NCBI RefSeq assembly: GCF_963676685.1 | Contig: NC_092350.1 | Location: 70,620,502 to 70,684,501 of the forward strand | Origin: Mytilus edulis | Taxonomy: Eukaryota; Mollusca; Bivalvia; Mytilida; Mytilidae | Direction: 5' to 3' | Length of the DNA stretch: 64,000 bases | Shown: piece after piece, positions 29,201-44,200 of the stretch | Numbering within the stretch: position 1 is the first letter of the stretch | Layout of the letters: every line of letters begins with the position of its first letter | Made by a program: the position numbers and the translations under genes | The notes under the pieces: model-generated | Seen by the model: the letters and a program-made list of their open reading frames with translations, nothing else | The model's database searches: none | Told to the model about the DNA's origin: nothing

Positions 29201-32200
29201 ATAATTAGGTAAATACTTATCGTGCATAATATCTAAGACTGAATTTTACCTTTCGTGTTTCCACCCAAGGACTGCATCCATGTCCTATCAACCATTTTGC
29301 TACTTCTATCTGTCCATTTTCAGCAGCATGATGTAATGCTCTTGCTCCATCCTATGAAAATAAATAAGCTATTATCATGAGGTATATATACAATATTAGG
29401 TCAATGTCCAGAAAGTATTAACTTTTTTGTAAGAGGCTGAGAAACTGGAGAAGGACGAGGTTCTATCAAGGACCGAGTATAAAAAAGTTTATATGACCTT
29501 ATAGTGTTTTGATACTGCAACTTTAAATTAATACATTCATAGCTTTTTAAATTTAAACACAAATGTAAAACTTATTCATTTTCATCCCTTTATGAACCTC
29601 TGATTGTGGAGGAAGTGTTTCATGATGACATTGATATTATACAAAATATAGCTATGTTACTATATTTAGGGAATAAACACAGGTAGTTGCAGTATAAAAT
29701 GATTCATTTGTCAAAAATCGTGTAATATATAAGGAAGATAAAAATACATTGCAAAGTGAAAAAAAAAATTATCTTCATGGAAAAATCTTCAATCTTATCT
29801 CATACATATCAAAGAAATATTATTTTCTGATTAGTTCAACATGACATGCAAAATAAGTTCAGACTTTGTATTGGTCTCGAAAGTTTTTGTTGTTCATACA
29901 AGTAGAAAATGATTTTGAATTGATTCATTATAATGATTAAAAAGACATCTGTTTTCAGGAAACATAAAAACGAGTTATATTTTGAGATTTGGCACAATAA
30001 ACGAAGATACGTGAAAAACAAATAACTACCCACTTTTGGTATTTTTTACATATGACGTGGCTCTGTACTTATAAATCCCGTCATAGTGTAATTATGCCAA
30101 TGTTTGTTTAGATCTTTGCTGGTTTTTATAGTGATTAAGATAATAACACAATGTTAACTACTATACCCCTATTTTTGACATTTCAACATTTGATGTCTGT
30201 TACACAACGTTGTCAATATAATGGAATTGTATCCGACTGTCATACAATAGTTATCAAAGGTGTGAGAGGCTTATCTACCTATAATTCCAGGTTTTAATCC
30301 ACCATTTTTTACATAAGACAATGCCAGAACCAAGTCAGGAATAGAACAGTTGTTAACTATTAGATTGTTGTGTTTGAGCTTTTGATTGTGCGTTTTCATT
30401 ACCAGTTTCCGTTTTGAATTTTCTTAAGAGTTCAGTATGTTTGTGGATTCACTTTTAACAGGTATTTGTTATTCAGATGCTTCACCTGTAAACTGTATAC
30501 TTTATTTCGTCTGCATGAAATTGTCTCAAAACTTGCTCTCATAAAAATCAGATCTAAGCAAATGATTTTTCGCAAGACCATTACTATTTGCTTCAGTTTT
30601 ACGTTGCGATGAATATAAAACCCGACTTATTATAATTAGTTATATTAAATTAGTATAATTTATTTTTGTCGTCTTCACGATCTGCTTGATACACAGCAAA
30701 TATGTTTGATGTTTCAGATAAAAAGAGGGGTATGATCAGACTGAGGAGACAATTCTTACCATGTCTGTTGCCTCTAAATTACAGCCATGTGTTGCAAGAT
30801 TACGGATGATCTCCATGTGCCCTTTGTAGGCAGCATGCATTAATGGCGTCTTACCAAACTATAATATATCACCATTTAACATACATCAATTTTTTTTTCT
30901 AATAAACTGGACAATGTTGAGTAATAAATATGAATAAAACATATATATCACACGAAATTGTGGTTTAAGCTGTATAAAACACCCAATCACGCTTGTATGT
31001 ATCTTTCATAAAGGAGGGGCGAAAGATACCAGAGTGACAGTCAAACTAAAAGATCGAAAATAAACTGAAAATAAACATGAAAGCATACATAATGTTAACA
31101 TGTATGTTGTAAAATGTTCGAACTTTCATGAGAACTGTCAAATGAAAATTCCTAAACAGTGATCATATCAAGAAATTTAGTCAAAACGAGTAAACTGAGT
31201 CTACAGCTTCCATGTTAGCCCCAATTTTCCTAGTTTTTTTTCACCTTGGGAGATATATGCTCCGTATGTAAGACGCTGCTGGAATAATGCTTCATAAATG
31301 GAAAACGGACATCTGGGAAGTTAGAATTATCTCCCTCGTCGTAAATCTTTGTTTCCAGCCGACCCTGTTTGTCAATTTTATACTAATCTTTTGTTTTTGC
31401 TGCCACTTGGTCTTTTATCAACTTACTTCGCTTAAGTATAGTTGGGAAATATGACATGATTTGTATACATATGTGTTGAATACAACAGTACCTGCAATTA
31501 CCAATATTCACTCTGGTTATCATTTACAAGGACAAGGATGATATTTTTTTTATCTGTTTTTTCTTGTGCTTACTGTACCAGAAATGAATATAATTTTTAA
31601 TATTTCTACTTCACTAACATCATCTGTACATTCCAAACTAGCGCCATTCTTTACGCATAATTCTACATCTCTTAAGTTTCCATCCGTAGCAGCTGTAAGA
31701 AGTTTCTGAAAGAAAATAACAGCTTTTACATTTCTTACTTGAACATACGAATGTATTATTATTGTAAAAAAAAAATAAGCTACATATTTATAGTTTCAAT
31801 AGATTATATCAAATAAAGTGACTATTAAGAGGAAGTGACATTGCTGTCTTTAGTTTCAAATGTTTATTTAGAAAAACTAAAGACATGTATTGTGTATCAG
31901 TTTTGATATGGCCCTAGTTTTGCGTTAGTTTCGTGTAATTTAATTGTTGGTTTTCTATGGAGTATTTTGTAGACTGTTGATTTTTTTTCGTGTTTTTCCC
32001 TTTTTTTACCATGGTGCTGTCAGTTTTATTTCGACTTAAAAAGGTTTAATTGTCCCTATGGCATCTTCAGCCTCTTTCTCCACTGGAATTTTCAACATTT
32101 AATTTCTTCGAATTACATTTTTTTTTCACTCAGGTTAATACATACGTGCATCTTTGTTTTCAGTTTATAGACAGCAATATGTCCACATGATCATTGACAT

Positions 32201-35200
32201 TTTTAAAGAACATTTTACCTTATTCCAACTTATCATTTTATCCTACAAAAGAAAAATAAAAATATTTTATATTTTTAAAGCTTTAAATTTTACAACAAAT
32301 TTAAATCATTGTTGTAGGCATGTTGAAGAAATGTGGTAGTTTCAATTTAAATTGGCGGTTGATTTCTACTGACAGTTCCATAAAAATCGATCAAATTCAA
32401 AATATGATATGTGCATTGTTAAACAAGAATACTATACACTTGTTTTATTATGTACAGGTAAACAGACAATAACATGAATATAACATCAATTGAAAATTAC
32501 GTTTAAGAAGCAACTTACCAAGCGCAAACTTGCCCATTTATCCTACAAAAGAAAGAAGACAATTGACATGTATCATTCAAGTTTGTATACATGAGTTTTA
32601 GTTTACCATGACAATGCTCATCCTTTTTGTAGGCATAATGTCGAATTCAAAGTTTCCCAATATTTTTAAATATAGATGGTGATTGAATCTGTTTTGCACA
32701 ATAGTTTAAAATAGTTAAAATTTTAAACCTAAAATTATTACATATAAGTTATATTTTTTTATATTTTCCAAAAAAATGTCAGACTCATACAAATATTGCC
32801 AGAAGGTTGAAACAAAATCACAGCAAACCAGATTTTGCTTACATCAAGATGCGCAATGTATTTTGGTAAGGCGAACACGGTAGCCTATCCCGCAATTTAT
32901 CTGTCCATATCGTAAACTTTGAAAAGCAAACCGACTCATTTTAATGAACAGACAATTTAGGAGATAACTGTATTGTTTTTAAAGCTTGGCCTTCGTAAAA
33001 CGTTTTAATGAAGCAAATTGATTTTACCTAGCGACGCGGAGCGGAGATAGGTAAACGGATATATGCCATATTAAAATCAAGTTTTACGAAGGCCAAGCTT
33101 AAAATACAATACAGTTATCTCCATTCTGATGCCACATATTAGAATAAATTTCATTTAATTAATATGTTGGCTTAAAAATGCAATTTTTATGCAATTTAAT
33201 CCCGCTACAAATGTTTGCACCTGTTCTTAGTTAGGAATATGATGTACAGTAGTTGTCGTTTGTATATGTAATTTATACGTGTTTCTCGTTTCTCGATTTT
33301 TTATATACATTAGACCGTTGGTTTTCCCGTTTGAATGGTTTTACACTTGTAATTTTGGGGCCCTTTATAGCTTGTTGTTCGGTGTGAGCCAAGGCTCCGT
33401 GTTGAAGGCCGTACATTGACCTATAATGGTTTACTTTTTTAAATTGTAATTTGGATGGAGAGTTGTCTAAATTGGCACTCACACCACATCTTCCTATATC
33501 TAATAAATGAAAAACTCCGCGAAACTGTTGCATCGTCTTTAGCATCTAAACAATGTGACATCATATGTATACTCTGGATGACAAACATAAATACTAAACG
33601 TATTTTTACTTTTAGTACGCTTCAGAATGGTTTCAATATAGACAAACAGAAGATTTTGAGGCTCAGAATGTGACTATCTTGGTTTTTTATGGAGAAATTA
33701 CCTACCCCCCCAAAAAAAATCGGAATTCAAAATGGTGGCTTTTTTAGTTACAGACTGGTAGAACCTGGAATCTCATCCCTCGAAATATTTGTCAACGTCC
33801 AATGAAAATTATCGTTACAAACAAATTGCATTAGAATTTCATTTAAGTGGTAAATTTTCGGGGTACGATATCTGATTCTTTATCTCAAAATAATTCACAC
33901 CCCGAAAAGCCTTTTATCAGGAGGAATAACATAAGACCATATACTATGTCTATCCTTTACCAGTATTTTGATTTTATTATGGTTATATATTGGCATTATG
34001 TTCCTCTTGATATAATAAATGAAATGAAACACAAGCTTTCCTTTTGTCTGAAATACGTTCAAGAAAAATAAATAAGATCAAAATCGGGCTTGATTTAAAT
34101 ATCGAATGCCAATAAATCGTAAATATTCAAGCGCTCTACAAAAATAGTACGATGACAAATTAACGGATGGAGGCACGAATGAACAACAATTGATTATATA
34201 TATCATGTCTCTCTTTCACCAGTGTTTTCTTTGTAAATATTCATGAATATATATTGTCATAATTTTCTCGCAAATATAAAACATGAATAGCAATGCAAAC
34301 ATTCATTTGGGAATTTTTTTCAAGAAAATTATTAAATCAGGCTTGAATACATTATTGAATGTTTGACATCTATCCACGGACAAAAATAATTCTTTCGACT
34401 TAGAATAAATTACGTGCATTTAAATAAAAGTATATATATACTTGTATCTTTCCAGCAATTACTAAAAATAAATCACATGGACTTAAAGCTTTTCAAAACA
34501 TTTTCTTACCTCATCGAAACTTTTAAGTAAATCCTGTAAAAAAAGAAGACCTTTGCTCATGTTTTCGATTATCATTCAAATAATTATTGAGACTGTCGTT
34601 TGTTAATGTAATTCATAAGAGTTTGTAAGGGTATTTCTCTTTTCACGTTATATTTTTAGATTAGACCGTTAGTTTTCCTTTTTGGATGTTTTTTACTAAT
34701 CATTTTGTAAGACCTGTATAGCTTGCTGTTCAATGTTAGCCAAGGCCCCGTGTTGAAGAGATATAACGGTTTACTTTGACAAATTCTGACTTGGATGCAG
34801 AGCTGTCTAATCGGCACTCATGCAACATCGTCTTATATCTATTGTCGTCATATTTAGATGTATCCAAATGCTTTGCATTTATAAAAAATCTGATTTTCCC
34901 AAAATTATGATTAAGAAATGACCTTTACATGTCCCCTGCAAATCAAATTAACTACAGTTTTAGGGGAAGGTTGAAATCTCCCAAATTATGTTCATACCAG
35001 CTGCATGTTTGCGCCTGTCCAAATTCAGGGGCCTATGACATTTGTGGATTAATTTGTCTGCCCATTGCTGCTCCTTAGTCTGGTCGTTATCTCTTTCACA
35101 CATTTCTCATTTCCATTCTTAATTTCATATTTAATACTTTTTTCAAAACAACTCTCAATTATTTTTTTAGATAAATCAAGACGCTGTAAAAACATATAAA

Positions 35201-38200
35201 ATAATTTGCTTTAGTTGTTTATAGTCATTGTAAACTCAATCATAACCCTTAAACAGCATCAGTGACAATCCCATTTGATCTGATCTATACTTTGATGATT
35301 TTGGGGAAAAAATAATGAATGGTTCACAAGTTTGTATTTCTCGAAACGTTAGAATTGGACACTTTCATACAACCTAGGAAATATACTTCGAATTAAAATC
35401 TTACCGAACTTTGCCTTGATCTGTGAAGCTGCAGAAAATGAAGACCTTTAGTATTTTGGTATACTGGGGTTTTAATTTTACGATGAAAATGTCCATCATT
35501 GTTGTAAGCATAATTGTCAGATTTAGATTCTTATAATAACTAAATTATAATTAACACATCAGCTTGAATTATCACATACACATCTTTCTTGAAAATCTTT
35601 CGTACTACATATCATTTTTTTTTTATTTTAATATTAAAAGATGCTCTAAATATAACATCCAAGCAGAAGCTGCCTTCTTAAATATTTCATTGTTAACGTA
35701 TCAAGGGTCATAACTCATAGATTGCATAATACGTTACATAAACCACAATCTTCTTTGATTAGAAAACATATATATTCAAATTTGAAAAGAACTGATTAAA
35801 GGGTTTGCAAGTTTTTACACGACTCACGTCATAAAACGGTTTTTTCCATCAGCCAAGGGACATAACTTTTGAACAGAAAGAGTGAAATCAACTAACAAAG
35901 TAAATGATGGAGGAACAAAGACAATTTTGCATATGCCTATCCTATTCTAGTATTTTAGTTTATGAATGATAGTATAGTGTCATTTCTTTCACAAACTAAC
36001 AGAATAATAGAAATGCGATCTAGAGTTTTGTAATGAATTACTTCAAATAGAATACACTAACTAATGCTTAATAAAATTGCTGAAAGTCTGTATTCTATCG
36101 ACCGCCATGTGAACAAATTAATGAATTAGTTCGAAAATTTCTTATGAGCATTGCTATCGTATTGTATCTTTCTTTACAGTTTATAGACAAAAATACTTCA
36201 CTAGACAAATAAATACATTACGTGTATGTTTCTTATACTACGTTAGTTTGATTGGCAAACAGCAATATCGCGTCTTTATAGAACTAACCTAATTTCACAA
36301 TGAAATGTAACATTAATGATGACATAAGCTTCCACAATGATAAAACACGTGTTGTCATAATCCTAACAAGCATTTAATTATAAATATCGAATGCTTCTTT
36401 TTGTGATTTTATATTGTTGTATTAGCATTGACCGCGCGCACATTTTTAGAATGAAGCGCTTCATACAAAATGTAGTTCGGTCAACGATTTTACACCCCAA
36501 TAAATTCACAAAAAAAGTATTCAGTTTTCAACTCAATTTTCAAGAGAAATCTTACCACACGCCGCCTTGTTCTCTTATCCTGCAAAAATGAAGGCAATAT
36601 GTTTGTAAACAGGAAATTTAATTTTACGATTCCTCATTTTGTCGTTTTTAGGTTGTTGCAATATTTTATATATTATGTTTAATTCATGATTAACCAATAA
36701 CCTTGAATGAACGTATTCAAGTTATATTAGCATTATTCTATAATCAAAGGAGACTTCTGTTACAATATTATCAGAATCTATAAACACTTCTGCAATCTAG
36801 ATTTCTTCTTAAATTTTAATGTCACTAACAAAGCAATCAAGAATAATATTTCCGGAACAGCATAAATGTGAACTTGTACAATCACATTTGACCCCAATTT
36901 TAGTTTTTACGAAACTGCATTTTCATATTTGAAAAGAATTGATTAACCGGTTCGCAAGTTATAACACATACACGTTAGAAAGCCCTTTGGTCAATTAAAA
37001 AATCAACGCGACTCATGATCTAAAAAAAAGAGTTGAAAGAAAATCGAAGTGGAAGAAATATAGATTAGTCAATATAAATACCACCAAAGCCGGATATATT
37101 CCGGTGATCAGCTAAATTCTATTGTGATCAATCAAGCAGATGAATAGAGAAATAAAACAAACCATATAACGTGTCGCCTTTCACAGGTTTTTTAAGTATT
37201 CATAATTAAATATTGTCATTATATAATGAAAAGAATTATAAGCTAAAAAAAAAATAGATGAATTGAATCTGGAAAAATTATATTCGAACTAATGCTCAAT
37301 TGAAGCATTATATTTTTAAACTCAATCAACCGTCGTACGAAAACCGGTCGGATCAAAATACGTAATCTGCCTTACAAAACAAGAGTAAGTTTTAGTATAG
37401 TTCACGGACAACAATTCATCAATTTACTTCTGAGAAGAAATCTTACCACATGCTTCTTTGTATTCCTATCCTGCAAACAAATAACACAGGAGTTAAAAAC
37501 AAATTTACAAAAATTAGCTCAGATTTGTTTTAAGGAAGACTCGTTTGAAAGTACTACCAGAAGCTGTTATCAATATCAAAACGCTTTTTGCTTACATATT
37601 TATAGTATATTTATAGCTATTAAGGATCATATCTTCTGAACAGCATACGTGAGAATTAGAATATATCTTTTAACCTCTATTTTGAATTCGGAAACAACAT
37701 ATTTAATAAATTTGAACAATTGATTACATGCTTCGCAAATTATCTACACCGAAATGTCAAAATGCGTTCTTTACAACCAACAAAGGGAATTAACTCGTGA
37801 CTAGGAAAGTGGACAGAAAAATCAAAGTTAAAGAAAACTAACATTAAGCCATAAAAATACAATTAAAAACAAAATTAAGTTTTGGGTGCTTTGTCAGAAA
37901 TAGTAACAAAAAGAGAATTATAATAGTAATGAACTTATTTTATCATTCAATAATAATTAAAAAATATCTCACATTTTCCATCTAAAAATGTTCTTTTTGC
38001 TATACTTGTATTACAGTTTGAAGCCTGAAAAGGCCTAGTATTTTTACTCGCGCCCCCGGGAACATATATATGACGTCACATTATTAAGTTGCAAAGACGA
38101 TATCATCATTTTGTAGAATTTTCGTTTTATGAAATATTACATAAAAGCATATCTTAAATGGACTGATTTGCCTATTTTACAATAGAGATAACTGTGTGGT

Positions 38201-41200
38201 ATATGAAGCTTGGCATACATGGTCGAATAAATAAGATACGCGCTACCCGGAAGAGCCAATTTTGTGTATTGACACGTTTGCTCTAAAATCATATACACTT
38301 TGATTATGCGGGTTTTCGATATATTGGTCGCCATATTAGAAGTATCATTGTTGTATCCATAATGTCATATTCAGATTATTCGAATATCATTAAATATTTA
38401 AAGTGAATTTCCTCTAAATCTTGATTAACGAGTGAGATTGGTGTATTACGTTTTAATCTTTTTTTTGGTAACTTCCAAACAAAATCAGATTCTTTTTAAA
38501 GGAATATAAGACTACATTGGCGAATAAAGTATTTTGTTATTCTTACCACATTTCGCCTTGTATCCTTATCCTGCAAAAATAAAGACAATTTATCAGGTTT
38601 GAATACTGAAGTTGATACATTGTTCGTATTGATATGCATCTGGCCTTTGTAAGTCTTGAATAATCTTTAATTTTAGTTTTTTGTGTATATTTCGGAGTTT
38701 AGTATGACTCCTAAACATTTTTGTTTAGGGTCCAGCTAAAGCACGAATCCGGGTGAGGGAGTTTCTCGCTGCATTGAAAACCCATTGGTGGCCTGCGGTT
38801 GTTGTCGCTCTTTGGTCGAATTGCTGTATCTTTGACATATTCCCCATTTCCAATTTCAATTTTATTTATCTTTGTTTTAGAGATGATGTCGTGTTTAGAT
38901 TGTTCTCATATATTTAAATATTGAAGCTGATCAAACGTATTAAGGCTATATTTTCTGCAAATAATGATTTACCTATAACCTTGGTCTATTAAATGCCAAT
39001 TATATTTGTGAAAGTTTAAACTGCTATTAGAATATAACAATACGATGTTCAAATGAGACCAAGCCATATGTTGCTAATAGTTAAGTGCCCTGGGTTAAGC
39101 TATAAAGGTTTATTACTCATTTACAGCATAAGTGAAGTTTGACAAAACTACATTTAAAAATTGTCAATGGATTTTGTATGGTTATGAAATACTACGCATG
39201 AGAGTTCATCTTAAATAAGAACATTTTACCTCATCCGAACTTGACAGATCCTGCAAAAATAAAAGAAAGAAAACAGTTTACGATCAATATTTTTGAAAAC
39301 ATGTATTCAAACCATACATCAGATATAGTTTGACTTCTTAGACGAATTCTTACAGAATGCTGCTTTGCCTTGTTATCTCAATAAAAACAGAAGATAATTT
39401 ATTACCAAATTTTTTTACAGGACTGGTATATTTGTGACGATTATGCCCATTAATGTTGTAATAGAACAGAAATGGATATGGGGGAATTAATCCATGCCAA
39501 CAAAAAAATCATTCAATGAACACTAATAAACACAAAATGGGAAAGAAACGGTGCTTTCATTGCTGTTCTTTATCCCAAAGTCATTTTTATTTTATCTACA
39601 AATTATGGACAGTGATACATCAGATTACAATTGAATTTTGAAAAAAAATCCTACCTGATCCGAGCATTTCTCTAAAACGGCAAAAAAAAAATTTTGTAAC
39701 ATGTTTGTTTACTGGAGCTTGTATATTAAAACTTGTTGTAGATATCATAACATTTATAAATTGGTCAAAACACTTTACTAATTGAAGTTAATTAAGTCTT
39801 TTTTTCTTCAAAAAAATACAAAACTATAATCAACCTATAGCCTTAAATTATCAATAAAAATTTGTATTTGGTAATTTTTAATCAAATAAGACCCTCTTCT
39901 TAGAGGTTTAGGATGTAGCTGTTTATAATGAAAACAATATTCATAGTTGTTGCAGGAATTATTTCATATTTTGGTTATTCCTATATCTATAAATATGGAG
40001 TGTGAATACATCTTACTTTTCTCCTAACAAAAACAAACCCTTTATCCATTATAACAAGTACCAATTATAATCAATTATAACCAAAACAACTCGAAAGATG
40101 TTTTTTTTTTTTAATATTACCGTAAGGTTTTAAAATGACAGCAATCCAGACACCTAATAATATGGTTATCTTTACCGGTGTTTTGATACAATAATGATGA
40201 TATTTTGTCACTAAGTTACTCTTGATATAACGAATGAATAGAACTGCAAGCTGTTGTTTTGCCTAAAATTCGTGCACGAAAATAAGGTGTGATTTTAATT
40301 TTAATATTGAATGCCACTAAAAATAACTGCAAATAACAGGCGCTATAGATTTAATTCAAGAAAACTATATTAAATTATGCTTGATTAAAAAATTGATCTA
40401 CCTTCGGAATAAAGTAAATTCGTCCGACTCAAAATAAGTCACATGCATTTCAAAACGAGAATACTATACACTGGTATCTTTTTATGCAATCTCAAAAACA
40501 AAAATACATAACATCACAATTCACGTTTCAAGCGAAATTCTTACCTTTTTCAAACTTCTGTTTAAATCCTTTAAATCCTGCAAAAGAAAAGGAAGACATA
40601 TTATCGTGTTAAGATTTTATGTATAGTTGTAAGCTTGATGTCATATCTAATGTTCCAATACATTAAGCTAATAAAATATGTTTTTACACCAACAAATTGA
40701 GGGTTAATTATAACTTAGACTTATCCCATACAAATCTTATTTTGCAATTGTTCAAAACAACAATAAACCTTTTTTTTTTAAACAAGTTTATGTAAAAATT
40801 ACAACGAACAAAATATCATTTACATTGTTACATTATCAAAGCACTGAAATGTCACAACTGACCAACAGCATACCTTTAAACGAAACAATCACATGTGCTC
40901 ACTATTGTGGGAATGTTTATATTACAAGTTAAAATAGAATTGCCTGAATGCTTTGCAAGCGATAACACAGAAACGTTATGATTTGCTACTTTCAAACAAG
41001 CCATAACATTACTTTGAAGTAAAAATCTTACCAAACTCTGCCTTGCCTTGTAATTCTGTAAACAAGAAAGAGGACATTTTATCATGTTTGTATTTAGGGT
41101 TGTAATATTTTGACAACATATAACACGTATACCAAATGTAACAACTTTTCAATCTCTAACAGACTTGGGGCATTGTTATTCAACCAAAACTATACATATT

Positions 41201-44200
41201 AGCCTGACTTTATGTCTCTACATGACTTTCCCCCATGGATTTCGTACTTATTCACATTTAATAGATAAATCAAGTGACTTTTGAAAAGATAAAAGATTAA
41301 AAAATAACGACTTATCTTCAAAATTAATTTTCTGAAATATTCGATCAATTACTTACTTTAATTTGTGTTTTAAAAAAAATGAATAAAAAACTGAACATAT
41401 TTTCAAACATTTACTTTCTTTACGTTTTCTTCACTCATGTCATTACTGATGAACTTGGTTATTAAGACATTTGACCAGAGTAGGAAGTTGTCTAAATGAA
41501 TGAGTTTGGTTTTTTTTCAGGGGGGGGGACTAAATTTGCACTTTCACACTCTTTCTCAGTTTGAATTGAGACACTACTACTAAACCACGAAATAATTATT
41601 TAAATGATTCGCAAGTTGTTTCACGAAAAATCATACAGTAATTTCCATCAATAAAGGAACATAACTCTACATCGGGAATGTTAAAATCGACATATATTAT
41701 AAAAAAAAAAGCAAAACAGATACCATACAAAACCAGATATGGTCGGATGCTCTATAAAAGGGGAATAACACATAAGTGTTAATATGCTCATCTTTTACCA
41801 GTGTTTTAAAAGAAAATTAAAATATTATTGTTTTGTCATTTCCATCCCTTAAAATGATAACAACTTGTTATAAAATTCATTATTTTGCGCTTGATATAAC
41901 AGATGAATATAAAAACAAGCTACAGTTTTGTTTATAAAAAAGTTAAAAACAATATATAAAGATTTAAGTAACATATTGATTGCCTGACTTCTACCGACTG
42001 GAAATCAATCAGATTAAACATGTGCTATGTAGATTTCAAACAAAACATATCTTTATATCTTTCTGTATTTTATAGACAATAATGCATCACTTAATAATTG
42101 ACTTTTCATGAGAAATCTTACAACTCGCCGCCTTGGTTTGTTATCCTGCAAAATAAAAGAGATTGTTTTATGTTTGTAATATTTTACATTTTAAATATAT
42201 TGGAAAATAAAGTACAATTTATTTTATGCGTTGCAATGAATTTTCGGGATTACTTTTACTATTAAGATAAAAAGACCTCAAAATTGATTTGTTAAACAAT
42301 ATATTTCGCAAGTTATCACACTGAAACGTCGTAAAGTGACATTTCCAATCATCCAGGAAAGCGGGCAGAAACTCGAATTTAAAGAACACTAGAATAAGGA
42401 GTTTGGCCATACGGATTTCACAAAAAAACAACAGATATATATGTGGGTACTTTGGAAGATATAACAGTGGAATCAACTAACAGAAAGATGGGCAGATGAA
42501 CACGTTATACCAAATACTTAATTATATATTAATGACGCAACATTGTCTTTACTTTAATTTTGATAAAATATATGAACAGAAATACAAGTATTGATTTGTA
42601 TGAAATAACTGCACGGATGATAAGTGTTAATGATTAATCAAAAGATCAAGTGTTTGACCTCTACAGAATGACCTAAGTTCATTGGACTCAAAATATGTTT
42701 TGTATATTTCGTAACAATGATACTGTACATTTTGTAGACAACAATACTTCACATGACAAATATTTTTTTAGAAAAATATTTTACCTCATACACACTTTGA
42801 AGTAGTACATCCTGCAAAAGAAAAAAGATGTCTTATCAGCATTAGAATAGATGTATTTTTACGATTAATATGCTTCAGAAATAAAACGATAATTCAATAA
42901 AACGTGCAAGCCTGATATACACGATGCTTTTTTTGTAGTTTTAAAACAACATCAGATTGTTTTCCTTAGATAATAAGAATGTTTAAATATCACTGCAAAC
43001 CAAATGTTTCTTTCATTTATCATTTTCATTGTTAAGGCAATCAAGGATCATAACTCTTGAAGAACATCCGACTCAATTGTAATATTTAATGTCGACCACT
43101 ACCAAATTCGATCTTTATGTCATATTATGAATACTAAACACTTGCACCTTTCTATACAGGTTATAGACAATAAAACTATACACTTATATTCGTCTTAGAT
43201 GCATCGTTTTTTTTATTAGATGTTAGTGGCTTTGAACTACCTGTCAGTTAACTTCGAGTACTCACAGATCTGCACCTAGTGTCTTTTTGTTGTTGTGATG
43301 TACAGGTTCCCGGCCACGTCCGCTTGTATTTTTGTCCATTTGATGAGTTAAGCCTTTTTCAACTGATTTTTATAGTTCGTTCTTATGTTGTACTGTTATA
43401 CCACTGTCCCAGGTTAGGGGAGGGTTAGGATCCCGCTAATATGTTTAACCCCGCCACGATATGTATGTATGTGCCTGTCCCAAGTCAGGAGCCTGTAATT
43501 CAGTGGTTGTCGTTTGTTTATGCGTTACATATTTGTTTTTCGTTCAATTTTTGTACATAAATAAGGCCGTTAGTTTTCTCGTTTGAAATGTTTTACATTG
43601 TCATTTCGGGGCCTTCTATAGCTGTATGGACTTTGCTCATTGTTGAAGGCCGTACTGTGTGACCTATAGTTGTTAATTTCTTTGTCATTTTGGACTCTTG
43701 TGGAGAGTTGTCTCATTGGTAATCATGCCACATCTTCTTTTTTGTATTGTATATAATTTTTAGACAACACTTCATCAACAGAAAATTACTCTAAAGAAAA
43801 AAATCTTACCGATAACCGTTTTGAATCGTTATTCTGAAAAAAGAACAAACAATTAGTTTTGAATACAAAGATTGTCATTTACGTATATATGCATCATTGT
43901 TATAGATATGATGTCATATTTAGATTTTTCTAGTATGTTTAAATATTGAATACGTTTATCAAAAGTGTTTAATCTGTGTTTTCTGCATGTAACTACCAAT
44001 CTATAACCTTGACCTATTAAATACAAATTATATTTGATAATGTTCAAATGATTTTAAAGTGCTTTTGGAATATAACAAGATAAACTGCTTTTTTAATATA
44101 ACAAGATAAACTGCTTTTTAATATAACAAGATCAACTGCTTTTTAATATAACAAGATAAACTGCTTTTTAATATAACAAGATAAACTGCTTTTTCAAATG

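Noticed and set aside
33273..33545. Minus-strand 90-residue open frame
   Set aside because: Lies within a copy of a common dispersed repeat and recurs in part at 44918-45124 for the same reason.
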